From NCBI GenBank assembly GCA_037447655.1, contig JBBHKE010001884.1, forward strand, positions 126,989 to 155,802: 28,814 nucleotides of DNA, written 5' to 3'. Source of the stretch: Zygnema cylindricum (Eukaryota; Streptophyta; Zygnematophyceae; Zygnematales; Zygnemataceae). Below the pieces are notes generated by a model, which made no database searches, was not told the origin of the DNA, and saw only the letters and a program-made list of their open reading frames with translations. Shown here in pieces: positions 19,682 through 28,814 of the stretch. The position numbers and the translations under genes were made by a program. Each line of letters starts with the position of its first letter. Within the stretch, counting starts at the first letter, position 1.

Positions 19682-20445
19682 TGTTAGGATTACTGGGAGA
19701 ATCGGAGGATCAGCGGAATTCATATTTTGGTTCGATGTGGAGAATCGGTCGTCCGCGGATTTGTTGACGTTTGGTTCGCGAGACGCGATTCGATTTTGAG
19801 TATTGTCTCACGGTTTGAATCGGATTACCTTTGGTTCGTTTAATGTACGGCGGCTCAGTACCTGCCGGTACATAGATAATTTATGCATGATGTTTCAGTT
19901 TGGTCGTGTCACTGGTGACTGTGTTATTTAGTGCTCTATACGTGTCTAGTTCGTTTTACGTGTCTAGTGCATTTTAGTGCGTGTCACTTTGTTTTGGCGC
20001 TTGAATGCTTTTTAGGCGCACGCCCGCTTGTGGACTTCGACGCCCTCGTCTGCTTTCAGTTAGTGGAGTAAGTGGTCATGAGTTGTCGGTGTAAAGCAGG
20101 TATATGAGTTAGTGTTTCAATCAGTTTAGTATGTAGTCTGGGGAGATGCATAATGCAGTATATGTAAGAGATGCATTATGTGACTTAAGGAATGACACAT
20201 TAAGATGTAGAGAAAAAAAGAAGATTTGAGGGAAGAAAGAAGAGAGGTTGCTATTAAGAAAGCTTCGGTTTAATGTATTGATATTTGGCCGACATGCTTT
20301 GTTGTGAGCCGTGAGTGTTTTTGTGTAAGAATGTTTATTCAAAGCTTTCGCTGTGTTAATGAGCTTGTTATTTATGAGCATCTTTGTGAGCACTTGATCT
20401 ATATTTTTAACAATTGTTATCGGAGCACTTGATCGATTTTTAACA
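19682..20445 (+). mobile_element. Solo LTR inserted in minisatellite
   Basis: 764 bp of unrelated, more GC-balanced sequence, starting TGTTAGGAT and ending TTTTTAACA (TG...CA, with inverted TGTTA/TAACA ends). It is flanked by exact 5-bp duplication ATTAT (19677-19681 and 20446-20450). The minisatellite resumes on the other side with a new higher-order unit. No gag-pol is present, so this is a solo LTR or a very short nonautonomous LTR element. It contains a 9-bp inverted repeat (20149-20157/20172-20180) and a small tandem duplication of GAGCACTTGATC near its end. It is unrelated to the copia LTRs here. Confidence 0.8.
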
Positions 20446-21290
20446 ATTATAAAAACTTATAGCTGTTATAACACTAATTTTACAAACTAAAATTGTGCTA
20501 AAACTAATTATACAAAGTAATAACCGTGTTAATACATATAAAACACTTAATAATTGTACCAACACTATTTATAGAGACTAATATTTGTTTTAATACCAAT
20601 TATACAAACTAATAACTGAACCAATACCGATTATACAAACAACTAACTATAAAACACTAATTATAGATACTAAAAACTGTACTAACACTAATTACACAAC
20701 ACTAATTACACAGAGTAATAAGTGTATTAGCACTAATTATACTTCTAATTTTAAAGACTAGTAACTGTACTTATACTAATCATTTGTACTTATACTATTT
20801 ATTTATACAAATAAGCATACCAGTACTAGTTATATATACTAGTAACTGTGCTGATACTAATTATACAGACTAATAACTGTACAAATACTGATTACACTAA
20901 CTCATTATTGTACTAATACTGATTATACAAACTAAAAACTAGTTATACATTACTAAAAACTATCCTAATATTAATTGTCCTAATACTAATTATACAATGC
21001 TAGTAACTGCACTAATACTAATTATATGGACTTACAACCGTACTAACACTAATTATACACACTAATAACTATGTTAATGCTAATTAAACAAATTTAGAAC
21101 TGTAATAACACTAAATATACAAACTAATAACTGTACTAAGACTAATTATTTATTTGAATAACAGTACTACCATTAATTATAAAAACTATAAATTGTACTA
21201 ATACTAATTATATATACTAATAAGCGTACAATAATAGTTATATATACAAATAGCTGTACTAATACTGATTACACAAACTAATTACTGTAC
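20446..21290 (+). repeat. AT-rich minisatellite, block 2
   Basis: Continues the ~30-bp units of block 1. A third higher-order copy starts at about 20454 with the same ACTTATAGCTG opening as 19152. It decays gradually to about 21290. Confidence 0.82.
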
Positions 21291-21334
21291 TAAATCCTAG
21301 AAATTGTGTTTGTATTGATCATGGATATTATGTG

Positions 21335-21516
21335 AGTTATTATTATACAGGGGCCGATCTTCCGAGGTGATATCGATAAGGTTGTGGGAGCTTTGCCGTA
21401 CTTGAAAGTAAATCGACGTCATTTGTCGAACGCGGTTCGAATCGAGGACGAAGAAGAAGAAGAAGAGGAGGAGGAAAAAGTGGAGGCTTATTTGTTTTGT
21501 CAGCAAAACGTGGTTT
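21335..21516 (+). CDS. Short open frame with acidic run, possible exon fragment
   Basis: Plus-strand frame after TGA at about 21332, ending at TAG near 21516, about 60 codons. It reads as a protein-like stretch (Gly-Asp-Ile-Asp-Lys-Val, then Leu-Pro-Tyr-Leu-Lys-Val-Asn-Arg-Arg) followed by nine or so consecutive Glu residues from GAA/GAG repeats. There is no clear start ATG in good context. It could be a captured exon or a chance frame over a GA-repeat. The minus-strand frame over the same bases is Phe/Leu-rich low complexity and is less likely. Not recognised. Confidence 0.2.
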
Positions 21517-23560
21517 AGATTGAGGAAGGGAAAGGGGAAGTAGAGGAACAGGGAGTCCTAGGAAGAGGAGGAAGAGGAAGAAGTGGAGGCTTAAATAGTT
21601 TTGTTAATCGTGGTTTGGATCTCAAGGAAGGGGAAGTAAAGGAGGAAAAGGAAGAGAAGAGGAAGAGGAACAGGAGTCTTAAGTAGTTTTGTTTCTTGAT
21701 CCTTTTTGTAGTTTTGTTGACTAGGAAGAAGAAAAATGAATGTAGTTGCGGCAGTCTTCATGGACTTTTGTTTTATTTTGATGAGCTCTTGTATTCTTGT
21801 GTTTGTAAGAACGGGAGGAAAGTGTTGTAGTGAAAATAGATATTGTGCTCTCCCTTAATTTTTTCAAGGTGCTCAAGATTTGTATTAGCTTATGTTATGA
21901 CAACTTTTGGTGATAACCTTGAAAATACATTTTTTTTTAATACAAAACTACAAGCCATTTTTGCATTTCATTTAGTTTTTTGTCATTGTTGCAAAAAGAG
22001 GGAGGCATAAAAATTACACCACGGGTCTCTAACTAATTTGTGAATAACAGTAGATTGGTGCCAATTCTTCTTGGGCCTGAAAGTAAAAGTGTTATTAAAA
22101 CCAAGACTTGTCCATGTCTCTTACGAGCTAGATTAGAACCAAAAGCAAAAAAGTAAAACCCAATCTTATACTTATCTTGACGTACATTTCTTGAATGTGA
22201 TTTATGGTACTAATAAGCATGGAATTAGTTTCAAATGTTGTTGAGATGTTCACTTAGACAATTATCGATGTCCAGACTATTATTGGTGTTGAAGGGGTAC
22301 ATTGCGGTTGATCACAGACTTAATCTTTACTAGTGTTGATGTTGGAATGACTGTTCACAATGTGACCGTTGGTGATGGTTACGTTTGGACCATCATCGAC
22401 GATCTTGTTTAGACCATTGGTATGTTGAGGAATATTTCAAGGATACAAACGTGAGTGGGATGGAGGGAGTGTGATAAACACACACAAAAAGGAGCGCTCA
22501 TTGGTAAATTGAGTATTTGCTCGTAAACTTATTGACAAACTTTTAAACTAGTAAGGTCGAAAAAATGCTTGCTTCAATTGCAAACGCAAGAAAGACAAAA
22601 AGATGGCATCCGTTTGTTTTGTTGGTCCCTTTAACAAATTTGAATTTAAGCACATGACACTATTTGCAGCACTATTGCGACTATTGTTTTCTAATAAGTG
22701 ATTGTCCCTTCGTCGGGATGTTTTACATATTTTCGCTTCGTGACCAATAGATATCGTTTTGCTCGATGGTGACGTCATATTTTTGTTGACAATGTTTTTG
22801 TTTTACTGAATCATGCCCCAAAGTCTTTGTCTTTGTTACAGTCATTGAATTTTTATTCTTATGGCAGTCGAGTTTTTTGCTTGTTTGGGAATTGCTTTAG
22901 GTGACTTCCTCCATACTTAAACTAACGTTATTTCTTGAGAAAAAGGCCATGAGAGCCCTCTCTCTTTTGGCCATACTAATACTAAAAGTAACACAATACT
23001 TCATTAAAAAGCGCGACACTTCATTTTAATGTTAGCGACTTTACAATGAGTGCAAGATCCTTCGATTTAACCATTGATGTGTTGCGGAACTCCCTCCATG
23101 TACTTCCCCAAGCTTGGGAGACTCAAATGTTTTTTATTAGTTTTATAAATATGTTAAGATTTGGTTGAGTAGTTTTCGTTTTGACTATATACTATTTTGT
23201 TGTTGTTCCTTTCAATGCTCATATACATAATGCATATAATTTTTTACTTTCAATAAAAAGCACATATACGTTCAATTCCTATTTTTATGTGTGCTAGACC
23301 AACCATCTTTATCAACATTAAGGATTTATTAATGATAATGGGAAATTAGATTTTATAATACTAACTTAGTGCAAGTAGATGTGGAAAATTTGAAGTCCAC
23401 TTTCTTAAATAGTGTTGCTCACACTATTTTGTGATTTTTGGACGAAAAAAAATGCGATCAAACTAGTGTTGTTAACTTCAATAACGACGATGGTGTAAAC
23501 TATTTCCCACCGTTTTTCCTTTTAGTTTCCTTTTAGGGTTTTGTTTCATTTTGTTTGTAT
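21517..23560. other. No gene recognised; GA-rich start, AT-rich remainder
   Basis: 21517-21720 repeats GGAAGGGGAAGTA- and GTGGAGGCTTA-like words with GA-rich spacers. The rest is AT-rich single-copy-looking DNA without long frames. I see no splice-supported exon chain or RNA gene. Confidence 0.4.
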
Positions 23561-23601
23561 TCTCTTCCCATGTACTCGGATAGTTTACCATCGTGCATTC
23601 T

Positions 23602-23624
23602 AATAAAGTCTCTCAAAAAAAAAA
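23602..23624 (+). other. AATAAA plus A10 run, possible poly(A) tail of a retroposed sequence
   Basis: AATAAA at 23602-23607 is followed within 8 nt by an A10 tract at 23615-23624. This is the layout of the 3' end of a retroposed transcript or LINE. No coding body or target duplication was found upstream. Confidence 0.3.
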
Positions 23625-23809
23625 CAAAATCTTGGGTTCCTTTGTACAATAAATTTTGGTTTTTTGTTCGCACTTGTTTCCTTTTTTAGTTTGTTCCCAT
23701 GCATTCAGTTTTTTAGTTTTCTAATGCCTTCTATTCTTGTGACTGTGTACCCAAACGGTTTAAAATCTTGATTTCGTAAGAAACATTTAAAAAAATAACA
23801 ACTTTTTTT

Positions 23810-24265
23810 TTAATAAAAGAAAAGGTAAAAATATCGAGAAATGAAAAAAATAAAAGTAGGAAAGAAAGAAAGGAGGAAAGAACGAAGGAAAAAAGAGAGA
23901 ATGGAGGGAGGGAGGGAGGGCGGGTGGGAGGGCAAGAGGGAGGGAGGAGAGGAGGGATGAAGAAGGAAGAGAAGAAAAGAGGTAAAGAAGGATATAAAGA
24001 AAGTAAAAAGAGGAAAGGAAGGAAGGAAGCGACGAAGGAAAAAGGAAGGGAGAAAAGGAAACAAGGAAAGGAGGAAGAAGGTAGAAAGAAAGAAAAAGGA
24101 TAGAAGGTAAAGAGGAGAAAAAGAAGGAAGGGAAGAAGGGAAGCACAAAAGGAGGAAAGAGGAACAAAGGAAAGATGGATGCGCCAGTGGCTGCATGAGT
24201 TTTCTCAACTAGAAGAGAGAGAGAGAGGGAGAGAGAGGGAAAGAAAAGGAGAGAGGGAGTGAGTG
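23810..24265 (+). repeat. Purine-rich strand-asymmetric tract with G-quadruplex motif
   Basis: Over about 450 bp the plus strand is overwhelmingly A/G, built from GGAAGAAAG, AGGGAGGG and GAGAGAG words. 23906-23932 has seven GGG runs with single-base spacers, a strong intramolecular G-quadruplex candidate. The mirror-like (GA)n parts could form triplex H-DNA. Confidence 0.85.
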
Positions 24266-24599
24266 ATCTGCTGGGTCCTACTTGGTTCTTTACCGTTTTT
24301 TTTTTCGGGCGACCCGAGGTTGTTTTTTTTGGGCATGTTCTAAGTTCCTTCGGGGTTATTTTCGCTCTATACACACGCTTGCGTGGCAATACAATTTTGT
24401 TTTGGAAGGCGTTGTACATATCATGTCTGCAAGGCGTTTCCATTTTCGTACGGGCAAGTGGCTCGTATCACGACACGCTAGTTGACGTAAGCTAACGTCA
24501 CATGCCAGTTCACGGCGAACAAAAAAATTTATTGTTTTCATACCATACCGTTTTCCCTTTTTTCAAGTGTGAACAACGCAGTTGTTATAATTAAATTTA
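24266..24599. other. No recognisable feature
   Basis: Noncoding; overlapping 60-78-codon frames on both strands lack protein-like composition. Confidence 0.35.
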
Positions 24600-24647
24600 G
24601 GGAATCGCTAATCGCAGAGACGATTTTTGGTGCGCGCAGGTATAGTA

Positions 24648-25185
24648 CACCGCCAATCGTTATTAGCGTGTAAGTTTTTTTATCGTATAAAAATAACTAG
24701 AGTGGTGTACGCTATTTAAGAATTTGAAAATTTTGGAAAAAATCATACATTCTAATTGTTTGATTATGGTAATTTGGATCTTTGAAGAAAAAAATGTCGG
24801 TCGCAAACATGCTTACACTAATATAGGTTTTCATACAAAATTTGACAAATCGTACACAAATCGTACCTTCACACGGTCGAAACGCGGCTGTTGGACGAAT
24901 ATGTGCTAGCAGGATTTTTTACGACCTGGTTTTTTTCCCTTTTTTGGACGCACATTCTCATGCGTCTGCGATTAATTAAACTAATTTATTGTACTTTTTA
25001 ACTCAAAAAAGTTCATTTATGTACGGTCTGACACTGACTATACACCACTCTATTTAAGAGACAACGTACTGAAAATAACCCTAAATAGAAGAAAGAAAAA
25101 AATAGAATGAACTACGCTAATGGAGAATTAAAAAAAAAAAGCGGGACGGAATTAGTGTACGCAACGCTAATAACAATTGGCGGTG
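24648..25185. mobile_element. Nested ~538-bp inverted-repeat element in left arm
   Basis: Bounded by terminal inverted repeats CACCGCCAATYGTTATTAGC (about 20 bp, one mismatch) with TA on both sides (24646-24647 and 25186-25187). The right arm of the host element lacks this segment, showing it is an insertion. The TA flank suggests a Tc1/mariner/Stowaway-type target, though three extra bases on the left leave the exact border open. Noncoding; a second inverted pair, AGTGGTGTA/TACACCACT, lies inside. Confidence 0.6.
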
Positions 25186-25476
25186 TAGTTGTCAGATATT
25201 TTACATTTGAATTACATTTTCGTACAAGCTACGTACCTTTAAGTTCAGATTTGACGGTCAATCCGTCAAACAACTTTGAATGGCAAAATGTTGTAACGGT
25301 GGTTAAAAAAGTGTCCTGGTTGTGAACGACGTCCGTCATAAAAAAAAAAACAATTCACACGGCCTTCGCAGGTTTACTGAAACAAAATTGCGGCTGCCAT
25401 ATATAAATAAAAATGGCTGCGCGCAGGTAGTTTCTCACTTCACATGAGCTCCACACACCAACATTTGACTTAGGCA

Positions 25477-25741
25477 CTTAGCCGCAAAAATGAAATCTAA
25501 TCGCTAACCGTTATAATTTAAAGGACGACGTACGACATCTATAAACTCGCACTCGTAAATAGTGTGGCTGCAGTTGGTCGCGCGCGACGACGCGTCATTT
25601 TAGTTTCATTAACATTTATACACGGGTACGTTTTTTGATTTTGTATGAAGCTGATTTCGTTTCGTGCGAGTTTATTGATGTCGTACGTCGTCCTTTAATT
25701 TTTAACAGTTCGCGATTAAATTATGTTTTTGCGGCTAAGGG
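25477..25741. repeat. Internal inverted repeat, ~70-bp arms
   Basis: Arms about 25477-25550 and 25668-25741: CTTAGCCGCAAAAA at the left end and TTTTTGCGGCTAAG at the right, sharing AAAGGACGACGTACGACATC inside. A MITE-like or foldback unit within the centre of the larger element. Confidence 0.7.
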
Positions 25742-25956
25742 TGAACCTCCATCACGCGAAAAATGGGGTTGTTTACCGAAAAAAGTACATTTTCGTACAC
25801 ATCCAGCTCATTGCCGTACAGTACTGTATTTTTTTTTTTTTTTTTACAAACATGATTTTTGTCGCCGCGTCAAGATTCTCCAAAATTTTGAGCAATAACA
25901 TCAACCGTCCGATTATGACTTTACGAAGCAAGAGGCCACGTCGTCCAATGATTAAT

Positions 25957-25978
25957 TACTCTCCTCAAGAGGAGAGTA
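25957..25978. repeat. 10-bp palindrome TACTCTCCTC/GAGGAGAGTA
   Basis: Perfect 10-bp arms with an AA loop. The motif CTCTCCTC and a preceding CGTCGTCCA also occur at the hairpins at 17011-17047, and the ~200 bp upstream of each site are distantly similar (from 25740 and 16814). Confidence 0.6.
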
Positions 25979-26521
25979 GCCATTCACCGGAAGTGTAAAT
26001 TGTTTACGCGTGGAAATGTCAAGTACGAGCCGCGCTCTTTCGTATAGGCGGGAATCAACTCTAACCAAAACCACCAAAAAAAACTTTGTTGAAGAATTGT
26101 CGTGAAGTCTCCTCCACGATCCGCTAAGATATGAAATTTATGGCGCCACAAAGAAACACGAACGACAAAACAGTTGCAAAAAATACAAAACACGAAGGTA
26201 CAACTTGTACATTCATGTAATTTATTTTTGCGGCTGGATGTACAGATCTATTTCAGATATTTTGCTTCTTGAATCTTTGACTGCTCGTCGTCAAAACATG
26301 AACCTACGTGCGTCCAGTCGAAAGAAAGCACGTACGCGATAGATTTTATTGCTGACACGACCTGATGGAGAAGTGAACGAAGTGTTAATGGCAATAAGCG
26401 TTTCTGTACGATTACTCTTGGCGCCCGATGGAGAAGCGACCTTATGTGCCTAAGTCAAATGTCGGTGTGTAGAGCTCACGTGAAGTGAGAAACTACCTGC
26501 GCGCAACCATCTTTATTTATA

Positions 26522-26991
26522 CTAGTAAATCAACGCCCGTTACACGGGCATGTACCCTGTCCAGTTTATCACGCATGTTTTTCATGCCCTTTTTTCATGC
26601 CCGTTACAAAAACGAACACCCGTACCTTTTCCCTCGATGGATGGTCCTGTACCTTTTCCTTTAGTCGTTCGTAAAAAGAATCGACGACAACGTAACATTG
26701 TGCTTGCGGTACGACAGTATGTACTGCCGACGCACGGCACCATAACATTGTGCCTGCGGTACGGTAGTATGTACTGCCGACGCACGACAATGTTAGATTC
26801 CGCCAGCAGTACAGCGGTCTGTACCGCTGACGCACCGCAATATAACATTACGCCATCCATACGGCGGTCTGCACATCGACGATTGGCAACGCTATAAACG
26901 GTACGGTCGTCCATACTGCGGACGGATAGAAAACAGACACAGCGCCTTTATAAGGCTTTCCGGAAGGGCGTCTGAAAGACTCTTATTTATA
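26522..26991 (-). mobile_element. Helitron-like insertion in right arm, minus orientation
   Basis: The left arm of the host element lacks this segment. On the minus strand the insert ends with a hairpin GCCCGTGTAACGGGC, nine spacer bases, then CTAG followed by host T. This is the CTRR-plus-hairpin 3' signature of Helitrons. The minus-strand 5' end reads TATAAATAAGAG after host A, so insertion is between A and T, but the canonical TC is TA. TTATTTATA occurs at both borders (26513 and 26983), which alternatively could be a 9-bp duplication. No Rep/helicase is encoded, so it is nonautonomous. Confidence 0.5.
26690..26890 (+). repeat. 50-bp tandem repeat x4 with internal palindromes
   Basis: Units start near 26690, 26740, 26790 and 26840 with exact 50-bp period; GACGCAC recurs at 26729, 26779 and 26829. 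Several units contain short palindromes, for example CAGCGGT...ACCGCTG at about 26812. Frames on both strands echo the repeat and are not genes. Confidence 0.8.
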
Positions 26992-27255
26992 TATTGATAT
27001 GTCTGCCGCAGTTTTGTTTCAGTATACATGCGCCGGCCGTGTGAATTGTTTTATCTTTTTATGATGGTCGACGTTCGCAACCGGGACACTTTTTTAATGG
27101 CCGTTACAACATTTCGCCAGTAAAAGTTGTTTGACGGATTGACCGTCAAATCTAAGTTTAAAGGTATGTAGCTTGTACGAAAATGTACTTCAAATGTACA
27201 ATTTCTGACAACTGCCTGCACGAAGCAAAAATCGTCTCTGCGATTAGCAATTCCC

Positions 27256-27740
27256 ATATTTTATATAGAAGTTTGGAAGTCCAAAGTTCTATGCTCAAAG
27301 CGAGTATTACGGCTCCTTGAGCGATTCCTAATGACACCTGGTTCATAGTCTACTACAATACCTGAGTACCTAGTTGTACCTTTTCGACATAACAAAAACG
27401 TCAACTTTGTTGACTTCACTACTGTACTTTAAAAGTTGTTCTTCTGCCTGTGTGTGTGTTTTGCCCGAAATATGTTGGGATATCGCCGAATCACCATTTT
27501 AATGCGAAGCGGCATACCAAAAATTAGTTGGTAAACTTAATTGTTGCGATATCGTACGAAATATGCGATGTCGTTTCGTGGCACTTAGGGTAACATTCCA
27601 TTAGGCGGTCTTAGTAAATGTATGTAGAAGTCTACTGACAACGTTTACTGAAAGTCCCTAAAAGTCTGCTCTATTGTGTCGGGCCAGTGCAAAACCATTC
27701 GAAATTATGATTGGTGCCACGTAGTTAGTGATCACATTTT
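27256..27740. other. No recognisable feature
   Basis: AT-rich, noncoding; the only frames are short and without protein-like composition. Confidence 0.35.
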
Positions 27741-27743
27741 TAA

Positions 27744-28685
27744 GGGTACGTCCCCATGTGTTAAAGTATCGACTTTAATCTGTCGTTTTCACTCAAAACG
27801 CAGTTCCATACGATAAAAACTTTAGTCGTACAAAAAAATCAATTCTTTAAAAGTACAGCAAACGTCAAGTCGATTCTTTGATTGTACTTAATTTTTGTCG
27901 TCATGTTAAAATTTTTTGGCGTTTTCCTTTTTTGGACCTCGGGCAAGGGGATTCAGCCAATCAAAAAACTTTATCAAAAATCACCTCGCGAGATGATTTT
28001 AGGGGAAGTACCTCCCAAACAACGAATGCAAAGCACGCACGAGCACGCGACACACGAGTACGCGACACACGAGTGGAAATTTTTTAGGACGAGAGAGATT
28101 TTTCTCCTTGCCCGTCACGCGCATGTACCGAAAAGACGAGGATGTACGGAAAAAATATGCAGGGGTCGTAGACCTCCACTTTCATTCATGGGTCCTCGGT
28201 AGAATTTTGCGTCGTCGTCGTCTCTCCACTCTCCCTCTCGCACTATCACTTTTATCTCACGCTTTTTAGAATGAGGCCCGACAAAACTGGTATGAAATGA
28301 AAGATATTTGAAAAAAAAAATTGACTACCTTTATGTATTTTTTCATGGCAAGTAGAGCGAGAAAAGTAGAGAAAACGAAATCGGGTATCCATGGCTGAAA
28401 GTTCTTGAATCTGTGACGTCGACGTTGTCACAAGTGAACGTGACGTCACAATGTTACAAAACCCTAAACATATGCCATGTCACAAAATTACAAAAATCTA
28501 GCCATCTACAATTGTCGCTGTTTTTGTTGGCGTCACTAATTTCGTAGTCGTCGTCAAACGTCACAAAGTTGTAACTACGTCTACAACAGTCACATTTCAA
28601 AGTTCCGATTTCATTTTCGCACATAGGGACGCTTTTCAAAGTAGTACGGAAAAATACTTTTTCAAAGTATCGCTTACATGGGGAC
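27744..28685. mobile_element. Candidate MITE-like element, ~940 bp
   Basis: GGGTACGTCCCCATGTG at 27744 has an inverted partner ending CTTACATGGGGAC at 28685, and both are followed inward by AAAGTATCG-like sequence. TTA is present on both outer sides (27740-27742, 28686-28688), as for PIF/Harbinger-type elements. The outermost bases of the right end do not match the left, so borders are tentative. No transposase is encoded. Confidence 0.35.
28018..28075 (+). repeat. Short tandem repeat GCGACACACGAGT x2
   Basis: Two adjacent 15-bp units at about 28045-28074, preceded by a related CACGCACGAGCACGC word. Confidence 0.6.
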
Positions 28686-28814
28686 TTAGGGCGTGTTCCC
28701 ATGTAACCGATATTTTGAAACGTTATTTTGGAATTTAGCGCTGATTTTACGGTGTACTTTTCAAAGTGTGCCTATGTGAATCGTTACTTGCGCGTTCATT
28801 ATTTTGAATATGTG

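Larger units (their letters stand above)
24600..27255. mobile_element. Long-inverted-repeat DNA element with nested insertions
   Basis: The ends match as inverted repeats: GGGAATCGCTAATCGCAGAG at 24600 against the complement of the right end at 27255. Once internal insertions are discounted the arms extend about 350 bp (left 24600-24645 plus 25186-25482, right 27255 down to about 26443) at roughly 85% identity. Long arms starting with G suggest a Mutator-like or foldback element, but no 9-bp duplication is clear (TTAAATTTA left, ATATTTTAT right). No transposase is present, so it is nonautonomous. The centre (25483-26440) holds no gene. Confidence 0.75.

Noticed and set aside
19682-20445. Related to the copia LTRs in this window
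   Set aside because: Length, ends and internal sequence differ completely from the 1.07-kb copia LTRs.
18600-21290. CRISPR-like array of ~30-bp units
   Set aside because: Units are contiguous and degenerate with no unique spacers, in a eukaryotic repeat context; this is a minisatellite.
23787-24443. 218-codon minus-strand frame, plus an overlapping 132-codon frame
   Set aside because: It is Leu/Ser/Phe/Pro-rich low complexity, a shadow of the purine tract on the opposite strand.
25635-25998. Frames of 87-91 codons in the inverted-repeat element centre
   Set aside because: They cross the T-run and inverted repeat; Phe runs and lack of motifs indicate noncoding DNA, not transposase.
26550-26914. 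Overlapping 88-115-codon frames on both strands
   Set aside because: They follow the 50-bp tandem repeat period and have repetitive Cys/Arg/Tyr-rich composition with no conserved domain.

Overview
This window is eukaryotic nuclear repeat DNA, almost certainly from a land plant. It holds Ty1/copia (Pseudoviridae-type, Tork/Tnt1-like) LTR retrotransposons with plant-style G-box/ABRE motifs in the LTRs, a Helitron-like end, several inverted-repeat DNA elements, a large AT-rich minisatellite and a solo LTR. Non-repeat sequence is AT-rich, and I see no rRNA, no intact tRNA, no CRISPR and no bacterial-style operon. The species cannot be named from the sequence.

Layout. (1) 1-3474 and 9926-10561 are the older substrate. 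They carry broken minus-strand reading frames with coding-like composition that I cannot assign to a family, plus a 180-bp direct repeat at 1077 and 2300. (2) 3475-9920 is a structurally complete copia element (copy 1): two 1.07-kb LTRs (TG...CA), 5-bp target duplication GCTTT, primer-binding site, polypurine tract, and a decayed single-frame gag-protease-integrase-RT-RNase H. (3) 10562-14780 is a second copy of the same family in the same orientation, cut off inside RT with no 3' LTR. (4) 14781-18600 is noncoding DNA with tandem and dispersed duplications and long hairpins. (5) 18600-21290 is an AT-rich minisatellite with ~540-bp higher-order periodicity, split by a 764-bp solo LTR with TSD ATTAT. 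(6) 21300-23800 is mostly featureless, with one short acidic open frame and a poly(A)-tailed end. (7) 23810-24265 is a strand-asymmetric purine tract with a strong G-quadruplex motif. (8) 24600-27255 is a nested long-inverted-repeat element carrying at least three internal insertions, one of them Helitron-like. (9) 27256-28814 is noncoding, with a family of short terminus-like motifs.

The most interesting signal is in the copia family. Its primer-binding site is a perfect 15-nt complement of the initiator tRNA-Met anticodon stem-loop, which is the half-tRNA priming known from Drosophila copia. The best-context gag ATG lies inside that site, so the codon opposite the primer anticodon is also the likely gag start codon. 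The LTRs also carry a tRNA-like segment on the minus strand and two conserved G-boxes. Both copies share one in-frame TAG between integrase and RT, and both have lost the first catalytic Asp of integrase. No gene in the window appears intact or functional.
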